Shown in pieces: positions 7,788 to 14,280 of a DNA stretch of 14,449 bases (the stretch's first letter is position 1; every line of letters starts with the position of its first letter). A program made the position numbers and the translations under genes. The stretch lies in the NCBI GenBank assembly GCA_003695725.1, contig RFHX01000275.1, positions 1 through 14,449 of the forward strand, given 5' to 3'. Under the pieces are notes generated by a model. The model did not search any database, had not been told where the DNA came from, and saw nothing but the letters and a program-made list of their open reading frames with translations. The stretch is from J061 sp003695725 [NCBI: Candidatus Schekmanbacteria bacterium]. Its GTDB lineage: Bacteria; Schekmanbacteria; GWA2-38-11.

Positions 7788-8756
7788 TCAGTTAACATAT
7801 ACATCGTTCAGCAATTCTTTGCTGTCCGGTTCAGGGCTTTCTTTTGCAAACTGCAGTGCGTCTTCAATTATTCCTTCAACCTCTTTTTCAAGAGCTTCAG
7901 CTCCTGCATCGTCAAGCACACCTTCCTCTTTCAATTTTGTCTTATATCGAACAATAGGGTCTTTTGAGCGAACTCCTTCTATATCCTCCTTAGGTCTATA
8001 TTTTTGTGGATCACCCTCGTAATGGCCATGAAACCTTGTTGTAATGCACTCAAGAAGAGTAGGTCCGTTGCCGCTTCTCGCCCGCTCAATTGCTCTCTCC
8101 ATTGCATCGACTACGAGCTCAACATCATTTCCATCAATAGTCTCTGCCGCTACATTGCCAAAGGCTTTTGCCCTTTGGGCAACATTCTCTATATCCATAT
8201 GCACTTGCTGAGGAGAAAATTCCGCCCATTTGTTGTTTTCACAGACGAAAATAATTGGAAGTTTAAGAATGGATGCAATATTCATTGATTCGTAAAACGC
8301 TCCTTCACCTGTTGCTCCATCGCCAAAAAAAGAAGCTACTACCTGATCCGTCTTTCTATATTTTGCGCTGAAGGCGGCTCCTACTGCCATAGGTATGCCT
8401 CCTGCCACTATCCCATTGGCACCAAGCATACCATAATCAAGAGATGCTATATGCATCGATCCGCCTCTGCCTTTACAATAACCTGTCGATTTGCCAAATA
8501 TTTCAGCCATCAAGGGCCTAATCTCAACTCCTTTTGCAATACACTGCCCATGTCCGCGATGAGTCGTTGAAATATAATCTTCTTTCCGCAAATTGAAACA
8601 TGCTCCTGCTGAAACCGCTTCCTGTCCAATGCTCAAATGAATAAAACCCGGTATTTGGCCTGCCGCAAAATTTTCAGAAACCTTTTCCTCAAACTTTCTA
8701 ATCGTAAGCATAGTCTTTAGAAGGGAAATCTTACTCTCTTTATCAAGTTTCGACAT
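7788..8756 (-). CDS. 2-oxoacid/acetoin dehydrogenase E1 component, alpha subunit (AcoA-like)
   Basis: The 322 residues make a complete E1 alpha. The thiamine diphosphate motif runs from GDG (145-147) to ENN (173-175), and THRGHG (65-70) and GRGGSMH (97-102) are the expected active-site and substrate-channel segments. The phosphorylation-loop region reads RFHGHYEGDPQKYR (241-254); the HYEGDPQ form resembles acetoin dehydrogenase alpha subunits more than pyruvate dehydrogenase, which usually has HSMSDP there. That and the butanediol-dehydrogenase-like gene heading the operon favour acetoin cleavage, but branched-chain or pyruvate activity is not excluded. AAGGAGAT precedes the ATG. The gene lies 19 bases after the enoyl-CoA hydratase gene and just before E1 beta. 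Confidence 0.93.
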   Translation of the reverse strand: MSKLDKESKISLLKTMLTIRKFEEKVSENFAAGQIPGFIHLSIGQEAVSAGACFNLRKEDYISTTHRGHGQCIAKGVEIRPLMAEIFGKSTGYCKGRGGSMHIASLDYGMLGANGIVAGGIPMAVGAAFSAKYRKTDQVVASFFGDGATGEGAFYESMNIASILKLPIIFVCENNKWAEFSPQQVHMDIENVAQRAKAFGNVAAETIDGNDVELVVDAMERAIERARSGNGPTLLECITTRFHGHYEGDPQKYRPKEDIEGVRSKDPIVRYKTKLKEEGVLDDAGAEALEKEVEGIIEDALQFAKESPEPDSKELLNDVYVN

Positions 8757-8775
8757 CTCTCAATCTCCTTCCTTT

Positions 8776-9558
8776 TTACTTTCCCTTAAAATTCGGTTTG
8801 CGTTTTTCGAGAAAAGCGCTCAAACCTTCATTTCTGTCTTCAGTGGCATAATTTACCAACCAAGCATCGGCTTCATATTTTAACCCTTGGTCAAGTGACA
8901 TATTGAGACCTTCGTTGATTGATTTTTTTGATTGAAGAACTGCAATAGGACTGTTTGCCATTATCTTTTTTGCCAACTTCTTACAGGTTGGAATCAATTC
9001 TTCCTTTGGCACCACCAAGTTTACAAGCCCGATTCTTTCTGCTTCCTGCGCGCTTATCATCTCTCCTGTTAAAATGTAGTATTTTGCGCGCCCTTTGCCT
9101 ATAATTCGAGATAGGCGTTGAGTGCCTCCCCATCCGGCAATCAATCCTACAGTAACTTCCGGAAGTCCGAGCTTCGCATTTTCAGAAGCAACTCTCAAAT
9201 CAAATCCCAATGCAATTTCCGTGCCTCCGCCAAGGGCAAATCCGTTTATTGCGGCAATTGTAATCTTGCTCGAACGTTCGATATCATAAATTACCCTCTG
9301 CCCTGTGGCAACGAAGCGGTGAGCTTCTTCCATCGTCAACGAATTCATCGCCCCTATGTCTCCGCCTGCAATGAATGCTTTATCGCCGGCGCCTGTCAAT
9401 ATGATTGCTCTCACATCATTGCGCTCTTCAAGTTCATTGAATACCTTGCCTGCTTCTTTAATTACATTGAAATCAACTGCATTTAAAACTTTTGGACGGT
9501 TTATGGTTACAAGGGCAATTTCATCTTCAACCTCTACAATAAAATATTCCCATGCCAT
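8776..9558 (-). CDS. Enoyl-CoA hydratase/isomerase (crotonase) family protein
   Basis: The 260 residues are the standard crotonase length. Both glutamates of true hydratases are present: E114 in ALGGGTEIAL and E134 in LPEVTVGLIAGWGGTQRL. The oxyanion-hole segments AFIAGGDI (61-68) and the GGG at 110-112 are intact, so hydration of a 2-enoyl-CoA to a 3-hydroxyacyl-CoA is likely. Chain length or branching cannot be read from the sequence. GAGAGG precedes the ATG. It follows the acyl-CoA dehydrogenase after a 72-base gap, the widest in the operon, and together the two would carry out the first two beta-oxidation steps. No 3-hydroxyacyl-CoA dehydrogenase or thiolase is encoded in the window. Confidence 0.94.
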   Translation of the reverse strand: MAWEYFIVEVEDEIALVTINRPKVLNAVDFNVIKEAGKVFNELEERNDVRAIILTGAGDKAFIAGGDIGAMNSLTMEEAHRFVATGQRVIYDIERSSKITIAAINGFALGGGTEIALGFDLRVASENAKLGLPEVTVGLIAGWGGTQRLSRIIGKGRAKYYILTGEMISAQEAERIGLVNLVVPKEELIPTCKKLAKKIMANSPIAVLQSKKSINEGLNMSLDQGLKYEADAWLVNYATEDRNEGLSAFLEKRKPNFKGK

Positions 9559-9630
9559 GATTTCTCGCCTCTCTTTAATTTTGTTAGGTTTACAAATAGT
9601 TTTTCTTTATTATCAAAAAGAGCCAAAACT

Positions 9631-10779
9631 TTAGCATCCTATAATACGGGCAATAATCATTCTTTGAATCTCATTGGTACCTTCGCCGATTGTCAATATC
9701 TTCGCATCTCTGTAAAATCTCGATACTGCATATTCTTCGGTATAACCATATCCGCCGTGAATCTGCACTGCCTGTTCTGTCACTCTCACTGCAACTTCAG
9801 AGGCATATGTTTTTGCCATTGCGGCTTCTTTTGCATAGGGTTGATTGTTGTCTCTCAACCATGCCGCCTTATATGTGAGGAGTCTTGCGCATTCGATCTC
9901 CATTGCCATATCAGCAAGCTTGAATTGGATCGCCTGATTTTTGCATATTGGTTTGCCAAACTGAACCCTTTCCTGTGCGTGTTGAAGAGCAAGCTCGTAA
10001 GCTCTCTGCGCACACCCCAAAGATAGTGCGGCAATACTTATTCTTCCTACATCAAGAACTTCCATAAAGTGCTTAAGCCCTTGCCCGACTTGTCCAAGAA
10101 CATTTTCTTTCGGGACTCGAGCATCTTCAAAAATAAGCTCTCTCGTATCAACTGAATGCCAACCAATCTTTTCATACCTTTTCCCAATGGTAAATCCCGG
10201 CGTATCTTTTGGAACGATTATTGCACTGAACTCTTTTCTTCCCTTCTCATCTATTCCTGTAATAGCAAGGATAACCACTCCATAGCTGAGAGGTGTTCCA
10301 ACATTTGTGATAAAACACTTTGTACCGTTTATCACCCATTCATCACCTTTCAACTCTGCTTTTGTCGCAATCCCTCTCGCATCGGAACCGGCATTTGCCT
10401 CTGTGAGGCCAAATGCACCTATGCATTCACCTTTTGCAAGCGGTTTTAGAAATTTTTCTTTCTGTTCTTCCGTTCCAAAATAAAGAAAAGGAACACTGCC
10501 GATCGTTATATGGGCATTCCAAGTGGTAGCAACTGATTGGTCACCCCTTGCAATCTCTTCCATTGCGGCAACATAAGCCACTGTTCCCACATTTGATCCG
10601 CCATATTCTTCAGGGATCAACAAACCCATCAAGTCAAGCTCTGCCATCTTTTTGAAAACTTCAGTAGGGAACTCTCCTGTTTTATACCAATGCTCTGCAT
10701 TTGGCATAATCTCCTTCTCAGCAAAACTACGACACATATCCTTTAACATTTGTTGTTCTTCTGTAAGCTTGAAATCCAT
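9631..10779 (-). CDS. Acyl-CoA dehydrogenase (FAD, ETF-linked)
   Basis: The 382 residues have the full fold: helical N-terminal domain, beta-barrel middle with the flavin segment FGLTEANAGSD (123-133) and FITNVG, and a C-terminal helical domain with RVQFGKPI (271-278), QIHGGYGYTEEY (339-350) and IGEGTNEIQR. The glutamate of EGTNE (E366) sits where short/medium-chain enzymes keep the catalytic base. It oxidises an acyl-CoA to the 2-enoyl-CoA, passing electrons to electron-transfer flavoprotein, whose genes are not here. The substrate is not determinable; a short or branched acyl-CoA is plausible given the E1 and hydratase partners. GAAGGAG precedes the ATG, and the gene lies 56 bases after the 188-residue ATC-hydrolase-like gene. 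Confidence 0.95.
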   Translation of the reverse strand: MDFKLTEEQQMLKDMCRSFAEKEIMPNAEHWYKTGEFPTEVFKKMAELDLMGLLIPEEYGGSNVGTVAYVAAMEEIARGDQSVATTWNAHITIGSVPFLYFGTEEQKEKFLKPLAKGECIGAFGLTEANAGSDARGIATKAELKGDEWVINGTKCFITNVGTPLSYGVVILAITGIDEKGRKEFSAIIVPKDTPGFTIGKRYEKIGWHSVDTRELIFEDARVPKENVLGQVGQGLKHFMEVLDVGRISIAALSLGCAQRAYELALQHAQERVQFGKPICKNQAIQFKLADMAMEIECARLLTYKAAWLRDNNQPYAKEAAMAKTYASEVAVRVTEQAVQIHGGYGYTEEYAVSRFYRDAKILTIGEGTNEIQRMIIARIIGC

Positions 10780-10835
10780 AATTGATAACTCCTTCTACAT
10801 TAATGTTCACTTTTTCATCATCAACAGAGAACTAC

Positions 10836-11402
10836 TTATTTACAAATAACCTTACAAGTGCTTCCACCTCTGCACATTGCAGATTCAAGTTTAACAGTCA
10901 TTTTCCCCTTCAAAGGTGTCTGGTCAATTATCCCTTGAATGAAAGCTTCCGTCGCCTTTTCAAGTGATTCAAAATAGGGATCTTCTTTAGGTATATTGAA
11001 AGTCTGCTGCGTTACTTCGACAAAGGGACAGATTGTAATTTCACCTTCTATCGTACTATCATCAGCTTTTGAAATATTGAAGTTGCAAAATCTCGTCTTC
11101 TGGCAAAATTCTATGATCTTTGCAACATCCTGAGGATTGTCAGCCGCACCTATATTCAATGAATTTTTGGCTGTCTTAACCCAAATTGGAGGATATTTCT
11201 CCCAAAGCTGTCTGTGAAGTTGTTGGGCTTTTTCTTTACCTACTCCTTTCTCCATTCCATTGTAAAGGAAATAGTCAACTGCTATAAAGCTATTGAAATT
11301 TGCCCTTGCCTGATCTTCTATTGAACGATTGATTCTTTTAAGTGCCGCAAACAGAGGTTCTTCTCCCTCTGGTATATTGTCTGGTTCAAAATATCTTGTC
11401 AT
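10836..11402 (-). CDS. ATC-hydrolase-like small protein, copy 2 (188 residues)
   Basis: The layout resembles the L-2-amino-thiazoline-4-carboxylate hydrolase family: a helical N-terminal half, a central cysteine strand (ITICPFVE, C125), a helix, and a C-terminal CRGGSTCKV strand (C177, C183, plus C187). It aligns with the neighbouring 185-residue protein over LW (66-67), the AKNSLNIG region, a C-(N/Y)-x-N strand near 106, I-x-x-CP at 122-126 and MCRxGST at 176-182, so the two are diverged paralogues. In the thiazoline pathway such enzymes open a cyclic amidine to an N-carbamoyl amino acid, but the family is broad and mostly uncharacterised; ring opening is inference. GGGAGG precedes the ATG, 19 bases after its paralogue. 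A heteromeric pairing of the two is possible. Confidence 0.85.
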   Translation of the reverse strand: MTRYFEPDNIPEGEEPLFAALKRINRSIEDQARANFNSFIAVDYFLYNGMEKGVGKEKAQQLHRQLWEKYPPIWVKTAKNSLNIGAADNPQDVAKIIEFCQKTRFCNFNISKADDSTIEGEITICPFVEVTQQTFNIPKEDPYFESLEKATEAFIQGIIDQTPLKGKMTVKLESAMCRGGSTCKVICK

Positions 11403-11421
11403 TGCTTATTCCTCCCTGCCT

Positions 11422-11979
11422 TTATTTTTTCTTTATAAAAATTCTGCAATGGTCTGTTGAGCCATCTCTACACATAAACAAATCCTGATCAGCTTCAACT
11501 TTATCCTTCATACCTGCAAGCTCAACCAGTTTCCAGATATATCTTCTTGAAAGTTCCGCTTCCTGCCTGTAATAGTCAAGCCGATCCATATGGTTATCTT
11601 TTGGACCATACATTGGATTTGGACAAAAGTCTATTATACCCACATGAGAATCTTCTGTATTTTCCTCAAGATTATATAAACAGGGATAAGCAAGGAAACT
11701 GTACTGAAAGATTCTTCCTAAAGTTGGAATATCGTTCACCTCTTTGATTCCGAGAGCTTGTTTTGCGCTTTCAAAAGAAACAACGGCAAGCCCTTCCCAT
11801 ACCTTCCAATACAAATCTAATGCCTCTATGGGATCCATTGCGGCTTTTAGTGTCTTCCATGTGTAATAGACATGAGCAAAGATTGCCCTTGTTGCATCAA
11901 GGCAGAACTCTTCAAAATTTTCTCTGCCTGTTTCCTTCATATATTTGACCGGAAGGTCAACTGCTTGATTTTCACCCAT
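11422..11979 (-). CDS. ATC-hydrolase-like small protein, copy 1 (185 residues)
   Basis: Shares its plan with the next gene: N-terminal helices, conserved W61, a cysteine strand IIDFCPNP (C119), a helical stretch (about 131-155) and a terminal MCRDGSTDHCRIFI (C170, C178). The spacing of the cysteine strand, helix and CRxGS-C ending fits the ATC hydrolase family as I recall it, but the match is motif-level and identity to its paralogue is low. It has no signal peptide or membrane segment. AAGGAGGCAG lies close before the ATG. It comes 23 bases after the C-N hydrolase gene, an order that parallels ring opening followed by amide or carbamoyl cleavage; that pathway reading is inference. Confidence 0.85.
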   Translation of the reverse strand: MGENQAVDLPVKYMKETGRENFEEFCLDATRAIFAHVYYTWKTLKAAMDPIEALDLYWKVWEGLAVVSFESAKQALGIKEVNDIPTLGRIFQYSFLAYPCLYNLEENTEDSHVGIIDFCPNPMYGPKDNHMDRLDYYRQEAELSRRYIWKLVELAGMKDKVEADQDLFMCRDGSTDHCRIFIKKK

Positions 11980-12002
11980 ACCTGCCTCCTTATATTAAAA
12001 AA

Positions 12003-12950
12003 TTACTTTTTTTCCGGGGGCCTATAACCCAAAAGATTATCATAGAGGTCTGTTCTTCTATCCGTCAAAGGATTGTTGAATTCAGACCAATGTTTATAGC
12101 GAGCTGCCATCACATTGATTTCAGCAACAACAACTTCGGGCTTATCAAATGATGCTGGTCCTGCAACAAAATTTCCAGCAGGATCGATAATACAACTGTT
12201 GCCAAGATAGGTGCATCCTCGCTCAACTCCTATTCTGTCAGCGCAGATTGTATACATACTGCTCATCAAAGAAAGAGCTTGCGCCGTATAAGCCGCTGCC
12301 GGTTTTTCTGGAGTTTGGATGCCCGGCACAATGACCCAATTAGTAGAGTCGCATACAATATCAACTCCCTGAGCCATATAAATCCTTGTTATTTCAGGAA
12401 ACCATCCATCATAACAGATTCTGCATCCAATCTTGCCAAAGGGAAGTTCAAATACGGGATATCCTACATCACCGGGAGTAAACCACATCTTTTCTTCATT
12501 CCACAAATGAGTTTTTCTATATCTTCCAAGAAATCCTTCAGGCCCAAAAACTGCAACAGTATTATAGAGGCGGTTTTCTTCTCTTTCTGTAATTCCTGCG
12601 CAGATATAGATGTCGCCATCCTTTGCCGCTTTCATCCATGCTTTTGATGTTGGTCCATCTGGCACTGGTTCAGCACAGGCAAATGCTTCCTGCCTCGAAT
12701 TATAAATGTAGCCGGTATTACAAAGTTCAGGAAGAATAGCCAATTTTACTCCTTTTTTCACTGCTTCTTTTATAAGTCTCAATGATTCATTTACATTCTT
12801 TTCTCTGTTTGCAATCTCCGGTTCCATCTGAATAGCTGCAACTTTGACAAGACTTTCCTTTCCTTTTTCTCTTTCGCCCGGATACGGCGGAATTGGACAA
12901 CAAGGTGCTATTTTGACTTTTTGAGCTTTTTTTGTGGTTTTCTTTGCCAT
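12003..12950 (-). CDS. Carbon-nitrogen hydrolase (nitrilase superfamily amidase/carbamoylase)
   Basis: The 315 residues carry the complete nitrilase-superfamily triad: E75 (ILPELCNTGY), K146 (RYRKTHLWNEE) and nucleophile C179 (GCRICYDGWFPE), with a probable second glutamate E154. The superfamily hydrolyses nitriles, amides and N-carbamoyl compounds; the CYDxxFPE form is commoner in amidases and carbamoylases than in true nitrilases, so amide or carbamoyl cleavage is favoured. The core begins near residue 35, so about 34 residues form a lysine-rich extension (KKTTKKAQK followed by a PCCPIPPYPG stretch) with no hydrophobic signal core. The ATG is supported by a GGGGGG ribosome site. It lies 29 bases after the alcohol dehydrogenase gene and just before the two ATC-hydrolase-like genes. 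Confidence 0.93.
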   Translation of the reverse strand: MAKKTTKKAQKVKIAPCCPIPPYPGEREKGKESLVKVAAIQMEPEIANREKNVNESLRLIKEAVKKGVKLAILPELCNTGYIYNSRQEAFACAEPVPDGPTSKAWMKAAKDGDIYICAGITEREENRLYNTVAVFGPEGFLGRYRKTHLWNEEKMWFTPGDVGYPVFELPFGKIGCRICYDGWFPEITRIYMAQGVDIVCDSTNWVIVPGIQTPEKPAAAYTAQALSLMSSMYTICADRIGVERGCTYLGNSCIIDPAGNFVAGPASFDKPEVVVAEINVMAARYKHWSEFNNPLTDRRTDLYDNLLGYRPPEKK

Positions 12951-12979
12951 ATGAACCCCCCGATTTTTTATTTAAATTA

Positions 12980-14029
12980 TTAAGGAGTGACAACAATCTT
13001 TATATGTTTTTCAGGATTTTCTATAAGCTCTTTAAAACCCTTTTCTATTATTTCATCAAGCGTTATTCTTGAATTAATCAATGAATCAACCTTGACCCTG
13101 CCGTCAGCAAGAAAGTTTATTGCAGCAGGAAATTCATCAGGATAGGCAGAACTTCCAATCAATTCCTTTTCATGCGCCTGCATCCTAATAAAAGGGAACT
13201 CAACAGGTTGTGTAAAAATTCCTGCAATGACAATGCGAGCTCCTTTGCCTGACATTTTAAGAGCTGTCTCTAATGAGGCGGGTTTCCCTACACATTCAAA
13301 AACTATGTCCGCCCGCAGGCCGTCTGTCAGAGGATGAATCATCTTTCCCGGGTCACCTTGAGTTGGATCGAAAACCTCGGTTGCTCCAAGTTTTTTGGCA
13401 AGCTCGCGCCTCGAAGGCATCGGCTCAACTACATAAACTTTGCCGGCGCCGCTTGCGAAAGCAGACTGCATAACAAGTAGCCCTATAGGACCTGCGCCAA
13501 CTACAGCAACAGTTTCACCCGGTTTTATTCTGCTTCTCTTTACAGCATGCACAGCAACTGCAACAGGTTCAACAAAAGAGCCCTGTTCATAAGATACAGA
13601 TTCAGGAATCTTGAAACAGGTATATTCAGGCACCGAAACATATTCTGCAAAGGCTCCATCATGAGCAAATCCAATGCTTCCAAGTTTTGCACAAAGGTTA
13701 TACGCTCCTTTTCTGCACCAATAACATTCATTACAAACTAGACAGGCATTTACAGCCACTCTATCGCCTACTGCAATTCTACTCACACCCTCTCCAACTT
13801 CAACTACATCACCGGAAAACTCATGTCCAATTATGACGGGAGGTTCCTTTCCGGTTAAGGGGTGGGGTTTTCTTGGAATTATAACAGGACCCGAGCGATA
13901 TTCATGAAGGTCTGAACCGCAGATTCCGCAGACTTGAACTCTTATTTTCACTTCGCCTTTGCCAGCTGATGGCTCTGGAACATCACTGATTCTAACATCT
14001 TCTTTGCCATGCCATACCAACGCTTTCAT
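12980..14029 (-). CDS. Zinc-dependent alcohol dehydrogenase, 2,3-butanediol dehydrogenase type
   Basis: A 349-residue medium-chain dehydrogenase. The catalytic zinc ligands are C37 (CGICGSD), H69-E70 (GHE) and E154; the structural zinc is held by C99, C102, C105 and C113. The Rossmann motif is GAGPIG at 178-183, and an acidic residue after the second strand (E202 in VVEPMPSRR) indicates NAD rather than NADP. The segment CGSDLHEYRSGP followed by HPLTGKEPPVIIGHEF is characteristic of (R,R)-butanediol dehydrogenases, which interconvert 2,3-butanediol and acetoin; threonine or sorbitol dehydrogenase activity is the main alternative. It heads the operon behind a GGAGGTGA ribosome site and a leader rich in inverted repeats. 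The pairing with an AcoA-like E1 further downstream supports a butanediol/acetoin reading. Confidence 0.94.
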   Translation of the reverse strand: MKALVWHGKEDVRISDVPEPSAGKGEVKIRVQVCGICGSDLHEYRSGPVIIPRKPHPLTGKEPPVIIGHEFSGDVVEVGEGVSRIAVGDRVAVNACLVCNECYWCRKGAYNLCAKLGSIGFAHDGAFAEYVSVPEYTCFKIPESVSYEQGSFVEPVAVAVHAVKRSRIKPGETVAVVGAGPIGLLVMQSAFASGAGKVYVVEPMPSRRELAKKLGATEVFDPTQGDPGKMIHPLTDGLRADIVFECVGKPASLETALKMSGKGARIVIAGIFTQPVEFPFIRMQAHEKELIGSSAYPDEFPAAINFLADGRVKVDSLINSRITLDEIIEKGFKELIENPEKHIKIVVTP

Positions 14030-14129
14030 AAGTCACCTCCGCATTTTGAAGACAATAATGACAATTTTTTCAACAAGATTTCTATTAGCAAAAAACGTAT
14101 TTTTTTAAATCTTTATGAACAGAAAGACT

Positions 14130-14164
14130 CTTGACTTTTTTCATTATGAAATTGAAAAGTCAAG
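14130..14164. promoter_or_regulatory. 10-bp perfect inverted repeat in the operon leader
   Basis: CTTGACTTTT (14130-14139) and AAAAGTCAAG (14155-14164) are exact reverse complements around a 15-base spacer that itself contains TTCAT-T-ATGAA. No T tract follows on either strand at the right place, so it is not an intrinsic terminator. It could be a pair of operator half-sites or a leader hairpin. Confidence 0.45.
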
Positions 14165-14191
14165 CAAAAAAAACTGAATCAATCAGTATCT

Positions 14192-14222
14192 TATATAACT
14201 AATTTAATTAGTCTATATTCAA
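14192..14222 (-). promoter_or_regulatory. Possible promoter with a palindrome in its spacer
   Basis: On the minus strand TTGAAT (14222-14217) is followed after 18-19 bases by TTATAT/TATATA (14198-14192). The spacer holds the exact odd palindrome ACTAATT-T-AATTAGT (14198-14212), a typical position for a repressor operator. Another dyad, ACTGA-ATCAA-TCAGT (14173-14187), lies at the expected start point. In such AT-rich sequence the promoter call is uncertain; the palindrome is directly visible. Confidence 0.35.
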
Positions 14223-14231
14223 GAAACTAAA

Positions 14232-14257
14232 ATCAAAAAATCACAACATTTTTTGAT
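14232..14257 (-). terminator. AT-rich hairpin after the upstream partial gene
   Basis: ATCAAAAAAT and ATTTTTTGAT are perfect 10-bp arms around a six-base loop, 23 bases after the stop of the upstream minus-strand gene. The minus-strand continuation is TTTAGTTTC. The stem has only one G-C pair, so termination would be weak; a role as an operator is the alternative. Confidence 0.35.
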
Positions 14258-14280
14258 AATTAAACAACAAATTTGACCTT

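Larger units (their letters stand above)
14030..14280 (-). promoter_or_regulatory. AT-rich control region upstream of the operon
   Basis: This 251-base gap between the partial upstream gene and the alcohol dehydrogenase holds no gene that I can see. It contains four inverted repeats (listed separately where strong), a possible promoter, and a GACAAT-AAT-GACAAT direct repeat at 14051-14065 close to the ribosome site. The leader from the promoter to the ATG would be about 155 bases, long enough for control by DNA-bound regulators or RNA structure. Confidence 0.5.

Noticed and set aside
7543-8022. 159-codon open frame on the plus strand spanning E1 beta and E1 alpha
   Set aside because: It is antisense to two well-supported genes, is Ser/Pro/Ala-rich in a way typical of an antisense shadow, and resembles no family.
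12787-12996. 69-codon minus-strand frame overlapping the start of the C-N hydrolase
   Set aside because: It is an out-of-frame reading of the lysine-rich N-terminal region; the hydrolase frame has the conserved residues and ribosome site.
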